From: Microglena sp. YARC
Lineage: Eukaryota; Chlorophyta; Chlorophyceae; Chlamydomonadales; Chlamydomonadaceae
DNA: 64,000 nucleotides
NCBI GenBank assembly: GCA_022414725.1
Contig: CM039462.1
Location: 182,717,657 to 182,781,656 of the forward strand
Direction of reading: 5' to 3'
The position numbers were made by a program, and so were the translations under genes. This document shows, in pieces, positions 24,601 to 32,526 of this stretch. The notes under the pieces were generated by a model. The model was not told the origin of the DNA. It worked only from the letters and a program-made list of their open reading frames with translations, and did no database searches. Numbering within the stretch: the stretch's first letter is position 1; each line of letters starts with the position of its first letter.

Positions 24601-25863
24601 GATCACGCTCTTGCATGATAGTCTTGGAACCTGGATGATATTGATATCTCTATCGATGATGTGTATGCTGCAGTTGGTGGTGACCACGCTCTTGCATGAT
24701 AGTCTTGGCTCCTGGTTGATATCGATATCTCTAACGATGATGCTTATGCTGCAGTTAGCCATGATCACGCTCTTGCTTGAAAGCCTTGGAACCTTAATGA
24801 TATTGATCATTCTAACAATGGTGCTTATGCTGCAGTTGGCAATGATCACAATCTTGCATGATATGATCACTGTAGCACGAAATTAGGGCCCCTGTCAGTA
24901 AAACGATTGTTTGGGGTTCAGTTCATCTATGCAATTTTTGCACTACCTATCAGGGTTAGGCAAGTCCCTTTAGCCTATCTGGCCTGCCCTTGGACTGTGG
25001 CATACATACATAAATGCATGCATACATACACATACATACATACATGGTAGTCTTGAAACCTGGCCGGTATTGATAACTCTAACGATGTTGTTTATGCTGC
25101 AGTTGGCGGTGATCACGTTTTCGGGAAGTCTGTCTGACTCAGCCATGAGGAAGAAAGAGGCGGAGCTGCGAGAAGCTGCAGCTAAGGAGGACACCAAGCT
25201 TTCACAGGACCCTAAGGATGTCTTCTTTGCCGGTTATAACCCTCCCGTAAGTCCTTACCTCTAGAGGAAACTACCCCACACACACTTATTACTTTGCCGG
25301 TTATTACCCTCCCGTAAGTCCTTACCTCTGGAGGAAACTACCACACACACACACTTACCTACCCCCCCCCCCCCCCCCCATATCCCCCCCCCACACACAC
25401 ACTTATTATTTTGCCGGTAATAACCCTCCTGTACGTCCTTTTTGGAGGAGTTCCCTAGTCACCTGATGTATCTACGATATCGTACTTGACAACCCTAATC
25501 ACTGTCTGTCTCATTCCCAAGTCCCATTCTAACTCATGGTGGTACTTAGCTTTGGCTGGCGAGTCAGACTGAGGAGCTGCTTAGAAGCTGCTGCTTTTAG
25601 CTGAAAAGAAAAACACTGGCACATATATCTCAACATATGTATTTGAGAGAAACACTTTGATTTGACGTTACCCTTCTTCTATTGATCCTCGGCAAAGCTG
25701 AAGGAACTTTTAGTAAACCCTAAACCCAAACCCTAGACCCTAGACAACATACATTGAGAGGAAAATTTTGTTCTGACGCTGCCCTTCTTATATTGATATG
25801 CAGTGGTGCCTACCCTGGCTGAAGAAGAACGAGGTTCTCATTGCCGTTGTTGACAGCAGCTAG
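15624..25863 (+). CDS. SOUL/HBP-family heme-binding protein, six exons
   Basis: Exons 15624-15703, 17655-17761, 19984-20079, 21492-21584, 25103-25246 and 25804-25863 (stop TAG at 25861-25863) give about 193 residues, the usual length for single-domain HBP1/SOUL proteins. Family motifs appear in order: ETPKYEV near the N-terminus, FRTLAGYIFG, EKVAMTAPV, AFIMPSKYTMETLP, VITFSG, AELREA, GYNPP, and a C-terminal WLKKNEVLI. Known: SOUL/HBP proteins bind heme or tetrapyrroles; green-algal members occur in plastid-associated and eyespot fractions. No obvious transit peptide precedes SSIFGSITSE, so a cytosolic location is as likely. Junction phases agree except exon 2 to exon 3: exon 3 begins GTCATGATGAATATG, where upstream partial copies have GTCATGAGAACATG. 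The extra base puts EKVAMTAPV out of frame, so this is either a decayed gene or a misread or alternative border. Introns 1, 2, 3, 4 and 5 all contain tandem copies of their own exon edges. Confidence 0.8.
15704..17100. repeat. SOUL intron 1: unique part, dispersed repeat and 34-base array
   Basis: After 800 bases with no clear feature, 16490-16730 is a dispersed repeat (GTAGCGATCGCTA palindrome, ATGGGCCTAAAAAG, CCTGGAGGAGGCC, CTTTCAGATTTGAAAA) related to 22140-22340. From 16856 to 17095 a 34-base unit (GCACGCCAGCTGCCGCCAGC plus TCACTATGACCCAT) repeats seven times. Confidence 0.75.
17101..17654 (+). repeat. Array of five copies of the 5' edge of SOUL exon 2
   Basis: Units of 90-120 bases each carry the intron end TTGCCC(T/C)TGCAG, then CACGTACGCCAAGCAGATC, GAGTACACGCAT and GATGGCAACA. 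These are the acceptor and first 60-75 bases of exon 2, followed directly by the next intron end. The final copy runs on into the complete exon at 17655. Some copies have in-frame stops (for example TAA near 17254) or a shortened intron end. Confidence 0.88.
17762..18072 (+). repeat. Copies of the 3' edge of SOUL exon 2
   Basis: The donor-proximal GTGAGTTCTGCTGCTTTCAT recurs at about 17841. At 18018-18075 a longer copy includes the exon end (GACTTTGGCCGGCTATATCT) with AAGTGAGT at the donor. The second copy abuts a TIR element at 18074. Confidence 0.8.
18074..18253. mobile_element. Non-autonomous TIR element (TTTGGGGCTAC...GTAGCCCAAA)
   Basis: The left end TTTGGGGCTACTCATGGCAG pairs imperfectly over about 33 bases with the right end CTGCTACGCGTAGCCCAAA. 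A full copy sits at 26234-26415 (again at about 44370-44551) and half copies occur near 33535, 37385, 25575 and 62620. No clear target duplication was found, so the superfamily is undetermined. Confidence 0.65.
18254..18870. other. Intron sequence without recognised features
   Basis: This part of SOUL intron 2 shows two GACCAGCT(T/A)-containing inverted words around 18300-18420 and an ATACTTGACAACCCT-like junction near 18865 that recurs at 25480 and 34970. No gene was seen. Confidence 0.4.
18880..19983 (+). repeat. Array of about 17 copies of the 5' edge of SOUL exon 3
   Basis: Units of 55-65 bases carry GTACCCATAG (acceptor), then GTCATGAGAACATGCC and ATCTGAGAA or GTCCGATAA, then CCCTAAACCCT-type filler. 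The exonic part, read in the phase set by exon 2, gives GHENMPSE, matching the start of exon 3. The first seven units are nearly identical; later ones diverge. The left breakpoint of the 18.1 kb duplication (about 19916) lies inside this array. Confidence 0.88.
20080..20520 (+). repeat. Array of about five copies of the 3' edge of SOUL exon 3
   Basis: Units of about 80-100 bases repeat GATGATGAACACTGATGCC, TCTGCCGGGGGG, CAAGCAATCATTGAAGGTG (exon end and donor) and GCTTTGGTTTGGCTTGG (intron). In the later units the donor GAAGGTGGG becomes GAACATGAG or similar and is lost. A run of 19 G lies at 20482-20500. Confidence 0.87.
20566..20880 (-). mobile_element. Dispersed repeat split by a nested hAT MITE
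   Basis: The sequence CACCCCAGGAGGTGGGACTC...GGCGTTGCCAC at 20566-20654 continues as ACTTACAAAAGAGTAGGCGC after the MITE. An uninterrupted relative stands at 26507-26602, and others at 27468-27545 and 62740-62815. This shows the MITE inserted after the host repeat spread. Confidence 0.75.
20655..20848. mobile_element. hAT-type MITE, 194 bases, 8-base target duplication
   Basis: The ends CAGGGTACTTCAAA and TTTGAATTACCCTG are imperfect inverted repeats. The flanks are GTTGCCAC at 20647-20654 and 20849-20856. The interior is rich in GCGC words and is itself partly palindromic. It matches the other family members at 10678, 22375, 59702 and 60205. Confidence 0.92.
21215..21491 (+). repeat. Three copies of the 5' edge of SOUL exon 4
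   Basis: Before the true exon at 21492, three partial copies carry the acceptor (CGCAG or CACAG), then ATGGCCTTCATCATGCCAAG, TACACTATGGAAACACTCCC and a break into CAATCATTGATTTCACTCTA, the intron sequence leading to the next acceptor. The first copy, near 21220, has lost the middle of the exon piece. Confidence 0.88.
21690..21900 (+). mobile_element. tRNA-derived SINE-like element in SOUL intron 4
   Basis: Positions 21718-21780 carry an A-box-like GATGGCAGAGCTCC and a perfect B-box GGTTCGAATCC at tRNA-like spacing, but the T-stem does not pair well. The body (GTCAACCGTCATGGTAGC) and tail (CAGCTGGCGTTATCGTTAC) define the family found at 500, 5520, 8719, 26890, 34600 and 62840. An RNA polymerase III internal promoter is therefore plausible. 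Confidence 0.65.
21905..22360. repeat. Stem-loop repeat and CGATCG-containing dispersed repeat
   Basis: At 21905-22015 a long inverted pair (GTGAGACTAGG...CCTAGTCTCAC) frames a GGTACCCTGCAG core. At 22140-22340 lies a repeat related to 16490-16730 (TATAGCGATCGCTA, GGCCCTAAAAAGC, CCTGGAGGAGGCC). Neither is coding. Confidence 0.6.
22375..22568. mobile_element. hAT-type MITE, 194 bases, opposite orientation
   Basis: It begins CAGGGTAATTCAAAGCGC and ends CATTTGAAGTACCCTG. The 8-base flanks GTGCATTG at 22367-22374 and 22569-22576 are identical. Orientation is reversed relative to the copy at 20655. Confidence 0.92.
22780..23284. repeat. AT-rich array with GTATGAAACAGTAAT and TTGTTTGATATCG words
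   Basis: Seven to eight diverged units of 45-70 bases contain CGTATGAAACAGTAAT, CAATTGTTATATTG and TTTGATATCGTAG. Many half-sites are palindromic (GATATC, CAATTG). A similar composition occurs at 34745-34990. No gene. Confidence 0.75.
23285..25102 (+). repeat. Array of over 20 copies of the 5' edge of SOUL exon 5
   Basis: Units of about 84 bases contain CTTGGAACCTGGA, GATATTGATAACCCTAACGA, TTATGCTGCAG or variants, then TTGGC(G)ATGATCACGCTCTTGC. The true exon border reads TTTATGCTGCAG then TTGGCGGTGATCACG at 25103. In the middle, two unit types (GCTGCTATTAGCC and GTGTATGATGATGATTATGC) alternate as a dimer of about 168 bases. Unit lengths divisible by three leave frames of over 500 codons open on both strands; these are not genes. 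Confidence 0.9.
25247..25450 (+). repeat. Two further copies of the 3' edge of SOUL exon 5
   Basis: The exon end and donor (GCCGGTTATAACCCTCCCGT then AAGTCC) recur near 25290-25325 and 25412-25440, separated by CACACA and a poly-C run. The first extra copy keeps GTAAGTCC; the second reads GTACGTCC. Confidence 0.85.
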
Positions 25864-26670
25864 GATTGTTGACAGCTGCTATGCTGGACTATGCTGGACT
25901 TTGGCCGTTGTTGACAGCTAGAACAATATTCAAGCAGATAAATGATTGCGTCTAATGGGTTGAAGTACAAGTACATGAACTTACATCGTTTCCAGAGTTA
26001 GGATAGTTGAGAGTTGCTATGCTGGACTTTGGCCGTTGTTGACAGTAGCTCGGATTGTTGACAGCAGCTATGCTGGAGCCTAGAAGCTGCTGCCTGTAGC
26101 TGAAAAGAAAAACTCTGGTTGTTGGCAGCAGCCAGTCTCGCTGGATGAGAAAGAAAACAAGGTTCTCACTGTGGGAGACCGAGGTTCTTGTTGCCATTAT
26201 TGACAGCAGCTAGTCTCACTGGCTCTGTTTCACTTTGGGGCTACTCAGGGCAGCTTCCCACCAGCTCCAATAGCCAGCCACTGGATCAAACCCAATGCTT
26301 GCAGCTGCATTGGAATGCCTGTCGTAACAGCTTTCAGACGGACTAGCCAGCTTCAGGTTTGGCTCAAGGACAGGAAAAGGGAGCTGTCTAGAAGCTGCTA
26401 CGTGTAGCCCACAAAACAAACAGTGCCTACTGGATGAAGAAGAAATAAGTTTATTATTATTATTATTATTGTTATCATTATTATTATTTTAGTTGCGAAA
26501 GGTATCTCACCCCAAGAGTTGGGTCTCCTGACACAAACCAGCGACACCAAGGATTCAGTTTGAATGGCGTTGCCACTCCTGCAAAAGAGTAGGCGCACTT
26601 TGGGATGAGAAAGAAGAAAAAAACAGGAAGAACAAGGTTTTCATTGCTGTAGTTGACGGCAGCTAGAATA
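25864..26670 (+). repeat. Degraded copies of SOUL exon 6 after the stop codon
   Basis: Fragments of the last exon (GAACGAGGTTCTCATTGCC, GTTGTTGACAGCAGCTAG) recur near 25905, 26035, 26150-26215 and 26605-26670. The last one again reads as NKVFIAVVDGS then TAG. They are interspersed with short CTAGAAGCTGCTGC elements and a TIR element. These are duplicated terminal-exon pieces, not extra genes. Confidence 0.75.
26234..26415. mobile_element. Second full copy of the TTTGGGGCTAC TIR element
   Basis: It starts CTTTGGGGCTACTCAGGGCA and ends GCTGCTACGTGTAGCCCAC. It aligns along its length with 18074-18253, including ATTGGAATGCC/ACTAGAATGCC and the CAGCTTC(A/T)GGTT core. Confidence 0.65.
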
Positions 26671-27462
26671 ATTGTTACATGTGTATACTTATCTTTTAAT
26701 GTCGACTGGAATATAATTGGAGACTTCAATGTGATGTTTGTATTCAATGCGATATTTTGTCTTTATGCTTACTTATGCTTGCTTGTTGCAATATTGCCTA
26801 TCTATTGTTGAGGATTAGTTAGAAGACCCCTCCTGGATGTTGTGAAGCGGACTTGTCTTGGGTCAACAATGGCTTAGTTGATAACGTGATGTAATGATAA
26901 CGCTTGGTAGGACGTGGTATTAAGAAAGCCCTGGCTTACGGCAGTGGAGAACTGGCTGCTGCTTTACCTGGACAGTGCTATCATGTTGGTTGACAGCAAC
27001 CGCGAACAACGTACGGAACATGATGAACTGTTATCATCTTTAGGTGACTAACTGCCTGCCGAATAAAATTCGCCCTCCCGTGCGAAACCCCACGCCCCAC
27101 AGAAACCAATGAGTTGAACCACCAGAATCCAGATGTACCTTGTGGCTGAAGGATCATCGAACTCACGTAGACTTGAACTAGGTTACATAGCTAAAGCCAG
27201 CAATTTAGCTGCTCGCCGTCTTTGGCAGTAAAACAACAATAACCAGTAAAATGTTAACGCGAACAAATCACTTTCTCATTTCCTTTTTCATTTTCTTTTT
27301 CACTTCTTCACGTTTAATGCGTACAATGCTCTTTAACATTTAGAAATTGAAATTGAAATTGAAATTGTTACATCCGTGTAACATTTAGAATACAACGTCC
27401 CCCACTGCGAATTATAGCGAGTGAGGACTCAGAACATGGTAGTCCCCTTTAAAAAATAGTTA
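26416..27462. repeat. Repeat mosaic: ATT microsatellite, dispersed repeats, SINE-like copy
   Basis: A (TTA)n run stands at 26452-26487. The host repeat of the 20655 MITE is at 26507-26602. A CAAGACAAGTCC-type dispersed element (minus strand) is at about 26740-26880, with a relative near 57745. A SINE-like family copy (plus: ATAACGCTTGGTAGGACGTG) lies at 26890-27010. AATTGAAATTG repeats are at 27345-27370. No gene seen. Confidence 0.6.
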
Positions 27463-27519
27463 TTGAACCCAGGAGGCGGGTCTCCCGACACAAAGCAGTG
27501 GCACCAAGGTATCAGTTCT

Positions 27520-27697
27520 AATGGCGTTTCCACTTCTACAAAAGAGCACCTCTCTAATCTCAGTTCTCAAAACTGCAAGGATTGTCAAAACATCGACATG
27601 GACAGATCACGTAGCACTTCTTCGCCAGATCCTATTTGCTATCCAAGAAGGAGGTGATGCTGTCCAGGCTGTTATTCTCTTTCAGTCTGTCCAGGTT
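27520..27697 (+). other. Unassigned open segment, possible exon
   Basis: An open frame contains TARIVKTSTWTDHVALLRQ and ILFAIQEGGDAVQAV, ending in CTGTCCAG followed by GTTGGT, a possible donor. I do not recognise the protein. Part of the upstream frame lies in the dispersed repeat at 27468-27545, so only about 27545-27697 could be a real exon. The second duplication copy preserves it with one base change (45771). Confidence 0.25.
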
Positions 27698-29290
27698 GGT
27701 TGTTCTGGTGCTGGGTTTCTTTCTCTTAATAGTTATAATGCTGGAGGTCATTCAGGTAGAGATGCTGGTAGAAGGAGCCTAGTTGTCCGGGTTATCTGGG
27801 TAACTAGCGAGTTGCTCGCGATAACTCAATCACCCCCCCACACACACACACACACAGGCAAATCCACTTGCATGCACACGCAGACATGTATACACACACA
27901 TGGTTCCCCCCTTGACAGTCCCAATGCGAGGATGCTAATAATGAACCCTGCATATTTTGAAGGTTGGGATTATGATTGGACATTCAGAATAATAATTGTT
28001 ACACGGTGTTTGCTAACCGGTACACTGTCTTTTAAATGTTGCCTTCATACGAACTAGCCCCAGGAGGCTGAGGGTTTGTGTATATTTATATACACGGGTA
28101 CGATATAAGTGTTTGTTGACGCAAAAAGGAGATGGTGAACTTGCTTACAAGAAAACGGAGTGTAAGAAGATGGAGACACCACAGACGAAATTGAAATTGA
28201 GATTGAAATTAAAATTGTTACATCCGTGTAATACCGTTACTCACAGTCCACAGACGAAACAGTTTTTACAGCCTAGCCGGTGAAGGCGTAGCCAAATAGG
28301 CTACCGTAATTAGACTTTTCCAATTTCAATAGTGGGAAGGTCTATTGAAATTGAAATTGAAATTGTTACATCCGAGTAATGCGCCGCTCTCAGGACGTGA
28401 AGTTAGGGACACCACTGCGTAAGCCGGAGCTAGAAGTAGTCACCATAAATAATACTTTCAATAGTGGGAAGGTCTATATACAAGACGAGCACTGTTGAAC
28501 TGCCCCACAATATATTGTTAACAACGGTTGCTCTGATACCAACCATGCTAGCAGGTTTATCACTAAACATGCCCAGCATGCTAGGTTAGTGGGAAGGTCT
28601 ATATACAAGACAAGCACTGTTGAACTGCCCCACGGTGACTATAGCTAGCTCCGGCTTACGCTATGGTGTCCTTAACTCCACGTCCTGTGAGTAACGGTAT
28701 TACACGGATGTAACAATTTCAATTTCAATTTCAATTGAACTGCCCCACAATATATTGTTAACAACGGGGCTACGGGCTCGTGTTACACAGATGATTTAAC
28801 TTCAATTTACAGGCCACAATTGTTACTATAAATACAAGTAGATGGTACGGAATTGAAATTGCAATTGTTACATCCGTGTAATACCGTTACTCAAAGGACG
28901 TGAGTAAATTTACAGGACACAATTGTTACTATAAATACAAATAGACAGTACGGCTTATTTCGAGGCGTGAGGTTGAGGGGGCCAGCCCGTTTGCTTTCAC
29001 TGGGTCCAACCACTTATACTAAAAACAAAATTGTTACTATTCTATATACATTGATAAATACCGGTATGTCAGATATCATCATCATGCCAACTCTGAGCAT
29101 ATTCAAAAATGTTCAAATGCATCATATGGTATCGAACGTATGCTATGTATAGCAGCAAAATACCAGCCTTCCTGGAGCTATCCTAGCTCGTTTTAAGACC
29201 TGGGAAAGTCATTAAACTGCCTAACCCTCTGATATGCTCCGTTAGTCCCTCGCTTCCGTGGGTATCGCACAGGGGGACTTGGAATTGGAA
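27698..29290. repeat. Inverted and direct repeats with (AATTG) tails
   Basis: A block reading GTTACATCCG(T/A)GTAAT behind GAAATTGAAATTG tails occurs at 28185-28235, 28341-28385 and 28850-28890, and inverted at 28693-28740. The copies at 28341-28452 and 28640-28740 form an inverted pair over about 95 bases, sharing GTAAGCCGGAGCTAG. A second unit (GTGGGAAGGTCTATATACAA with AACTGCCCCACAATATATTG) repeats two to three times. No coding signal; SINE-like fragments are likely. Confidence 0.6.
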
Positions 29291-29700
29291 GACGGTGAGC
29301 AGCCCAGAGTTGGCTGAAAAATATGTAACAATTCAAATTCAAATTCTAGCTCGTTTCAAGTCCACACACACACACAACTGTGCATACCTAGATCACATAC
29401 ATCACGCTCATTCATACAGCCGTATGCAAGTAGCATACATAATTTCTTACTGGAGCCATGTGACCAAGTTCAAGTCCATATGTAAGGCTGAAATCGCTGC
29501 AGTCCAAACTCAAAGTCCCTCAACTCCGTCAACGTACGGGCGAATTTGGAGTCCAGTAGGGATCCAGGATAATGTTACCATCATCAGCAAGGACGGCCTT
29601 CTTTCAAGGCTGGACACAAATAATAAGGCAATAACAAATTCTGCGATCATAACATCAATGTTGACCACAATTCAAGGCTGGCACGAGGTAGATTGACACC
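29290..29700. other. Mixed unique and repeat sequence, no recognised gene
   Basis: The start (GACGGTGAGCAGCCCAGAGT) is a fragment of the AAGTTC-tailed repeat family. The following 300 bases hold an open frame with no family motif and no convincing splice sites. Confidence 0.35.
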
Positions 29701-30290
29701 TCTCATATTTGCACTAAACTCATGGCTTGACTTGATTGAGCTGGCCACTGAACTCATGGCTTGGCTTGATTGATCTGGCCATGAGCTGGCCACTGAACTC
29801 ATGGCTTGGCTTGATTGAGCTAGCCATGAGCTGGCCACTGAACTCATGGCTTGGCTTGATTGAGCTGGCCATGAGCGACTGCATGGTTTCTAAGCCACGA
29901 CTTTCGATTGAGAAAAGAGTTTGCGTGACGTGATCAACGCACTGCTACTGTTTTGGGCTTAGCTAGACTGAGCTGGCCATGAGCAACAGAAAAAGAGTTT
30001 GCATGACGCGATCAACGCACTGCTATTTGTTTTGGGCTTGCCTTGATAGAGCTGGCCATGAGCAACTGAAAGAAGAGTTTGCATGCCGCTATCAACAGAC
30101 TGCTATTTGTTTTGGGCTTGCCTTGATAGAGCTGGCCATGAGCAACTGAAAGAAGAGTTTGCATGCCGCTATCAACAGACTGCTATTTGTTTTGGGCTTG
30201 CCTTGATAGAGCTGGCCATGAGCAACTGAAAGAAGAGTTTGCATGCCGCGATCAACACACTGCTATTTGTTTGCCTGCTCATGTTGTACC
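29700..30290 (+). repeat. Two neighbouring arrays built on GAGCTGGCCATGAGC
   Basis: At 29715-29880, units of about 50-60 bases read ACTCATGGCTTGGCTTGATT and GAGCTGGCCATGAGCTGGCC. At 29925-30275, four units of about 84 bases read GAGCTGGCCATGAGCAACTG, AAAGAAGAGTTTGCATGCCG, ATCAACAGACTGCTATTTG and TTTTGGGCTTGCCTTGATAG. The last string could be an acceptor followed by an exon edge (GHEQLKEEFACR in one frame), but the parent exon was not found. Confidence 0.7.
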
Positions 30291-30500
30291 AGTGCTGACC
30301 AGGGTACTTCAGGGGGACCCCCACTCCCCCAGCTCTATGGGGTCTGGGATCAGGGTACTTCAGGAGGACCCCCACTCCCCCAGATCTATGGGGTCTGGGA
30401 TCAGGGTACTTCAGGAGGACCCCCGCTCCCCCAGCTCTATGGGGTCTGGATCAGGGTACACGCACTATGGGGTCTGGAATCAGGGTACTTCAGGAGGACC
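30290..30500 (+). repeat. Four units of GGTACTTCAGGAGGACCCCC
   Basis: Units of 50-65 bases carry GGTACTTCAGGAGGACCCCC, CTCCCCCAGCTCTATGGGG and TCTGGGATCAG. The array begins right after GTGCTGACCAG, a string that recurs just before the exon candidate at 30680, so this may be another acceptor-edge duplication. Confidence 0.7.
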
Positions 30501-30679
30501 CCCAGCTCTGCTGCCTGAGGCGCAACCAATTGTATAGCCTGCGTCCTGCAACGCAACGGACACGTCCTCCTGGTCAACGGACCCTCCCCACGTTGCGTCC
30601 TGCTACGACGCGGCAGACCCTTCGACCTTGCGCCTGTGACGGAAGACGCAGCATCCTGAACAACCCAGGTGCTGACCAG

Positions 30680-30783
30680 CGGATGAAAGATGATATCCTT
30701 GGTGATAACGTGGGTAGAGCTACTTTCTTGGATATCACTGTTGGCCAGGTGATGCAAGCTCCCAAAGGCAAAGCTAATCCTCA
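30680..30783 (+). CDS. Unassigned exon, plus strand
   Basis: Bounded by GCTGACCAG (acceptor) and a GTAAGT donor at 30784, this 104-base stretch is open and reads RMKDDILGDNVGRATF and LDITVGQVMQAPKGKANP. Codon-like composition and clean splice sites suggest a real exon, and copy 2 (about 48815-48918) is identical in the part compared. I do not recognise the family and could not place its partner exons. It could belong to a gene between SOUL and the minus-strand gene. Confidence 0.4.
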
Positions 30784-31009
30784 GTAAGTCAACGAGTTCC
30801 TGATAAACAAGTTGAAGTTGATGCCTGGGCCTGGGCAGAAAGTTGGGCCTGGGCCTGGTCCAGTGCCAAAAAAGTGGGCCTGGGTCAGTGCCTGAAAGTT
30901 GGGCTTGTGCCAAAAATTTAAAGTTCATGTCTGGGCCAGTCTTGCATGTGCTGGCGCTTCCAGCAGCCACCTTCAGTGTGTCAAAGGCGTGGCCTGTCTT
31001 GTTTGTTGT

Positions 31010-31145
31010 CACAGTCCAGGGGTAGGCCAAATAGGCTAAAGGGATTCACCCAATCGTGACAGGAGGGGCAAAAACGGAAAAGCACTGGTGAACTGAACCC
31101 CAAACAATCGTTTTACCGACGGGGAACTGAGTTCGTGCTACAGTA
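31010..31145 (+). repeat. Dispersed repeat (CAGTCCAGGGGTAGGCC family)
   Basis: The order CAGTCCAGGGGTAGGCCAAA, CCAATCGTGACAGGAGGG, GGTGAACTGAACCCCAAACA and ATCGTTTTAC recurs at 36943-37050 and, reversed, at 24890-25005. The family overlaps the presumed 3' end of the minus-strand gene. Confidence 0.65.
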
Positions 31146-32526
31146 ATAATTGATGGCTTCATGGAGAAGGCAACACATGGCACCAGCATCTCCATGGCTT
31201 GTTCAGATCCTGGGTCTGACTGATTCTTGGGGAAGGACGCCCTCAACCTCCCCCACTCGGTCTGCGGTGAATCAGGCAACACATGGCAAGGCGGAGGCAA
31301 CGCATAACCTCATCACCTTGGGCTGGTCGAAGAGGGAGCAGGGGGAGAAGGAGCTGGAGGAGCGGGAGTTGGAGGTGGAGAGGGAAGAGGATTGGAAGGA
31401 GGCAGAGATACAGAGGTAGGAAGGGTAGAGGGAGGGGGGGGAGGGAGGGTAGGAGGGGGAGTTGGAGGGGGGGGAGGAGAGGGCAGGGGTGTCAGAGTGG
31501 GCCGTGGAGTCCATGCGCAGGCTTGCTGCCACTCCGTTGAGTAATTCTGCCCTGACAGAGTCGAGGCTTTCCAGCACTTCCTGGATGTGCTGATCCATGG
31601 AGGTCTTGCTACCGGGGGGCTCCAAAGTGTACAGGGTGGCCTGCAGAGGAGACGGGGGAGTGGAGGTTGATAACGTGTTGGACATTGTGTTGGCTGGATG
31701 ATGGTGATGGTGTTGATGATGATGGAAGGTCTGGGCTGTTACCCTGGCTGGAAGTGAGCATGATAGAGCATGATTCGATGCCACGCAACACTGTGTGTGC
31801 CCTTACATCGATCAGGGTGAACGCCAGGGTATCGAGCTCCTCATCCAGCGCAGATACCTTGTCCTTATCCAAGGTTGGGTTTACTCCGAGGCTTGCATTG
31901 AGCAATTCAGCCTTGACAGTGTCGAGGCTTGCCAGCACCTCATGGACGTTGAAGTCCATTGAGGCTTTGCTAACGGGGGGCTCCATACCTGTGTACAGGC
32001 TAGCCTGCAGAGGGGACGAGGAAGAGTAGGTTGATGAAGTGCTGGACATTGCTTTGTTTGAATGATGGTGGTGCCGTGGTGGTGTTGGTGATGATAGTGA
32101 TGATGGTGATGATGGTGATGGTTATGGTGATGTTGATGGTGGTGGTGATGATGATGGAAGGTCTAGGCTGTTACACTGGCTGTGAGTGAGCATGATAGAG
32201 CATGATTCAATGCCACGCAACGCTGCATGTGCCCTTACCTCGAGCAGGGTGAACGCCAGGGTATCGAGCGCCTCGTTCAGCCAAGCTACCTTGCTTGGCT
32301 TTACTTCAAGGCTCGCCTTGCGCAATTCAGCCTTGACAGTGTCGAGGCTTGCCAGCACTTCCTCGATTGAGGTATCGCTGCCAGGGGGCATCATGCTTGT
32401 CGATAATGCCGCGGGCGCATTTGGAGTCCAATATATGACCAGGACAAATACCATTATCATCGCCAGGCTGGTGAGAGGGGAAAATGCAAACATCATCATC
32501 ATCATCAGCAGCAGCAGCATCGTCAT
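31046..32526 (-). CDS. Unknown protein with hydrophobic N-terminus and tripled exon module
   Basis: Exons in transcript order are 32526-32239, 32004-31807, 31640-31317 and a last one starting at 31261; the end is uncertain (an open frame runs to a stop at 31046). The first three join in phase 0. The ATG at 32526 opens a Leu/Met-rich stretch and a second hydrophobic segment (LAMIMVFVLVIYW), so a signal anchor or membrane segment is likely. Each of the three exons carries one version of the same module: VLASLDTVKAELRKAS, VLASLDTVKAELLNAS and VLESLDSVRAELLNG, the first two followed by LDTLAFTL, a likely amphipathic helix. Exon 3 ends in a Ser/Pro-rich tail. Introns also carry the flanking repeat (GGTGATGATGATGGAAGG), so the exon plus intron was duplicated. 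I recognise no family. Confidence 0.5.

Noticed and set aside
23287..24886. Open frames of over 500 codons on both strands
   Set aside because: The region is a tandem array with units divisible by three. Both strands stay open together, the residues repeat strictly, and the copy 2 frames break with single indels.
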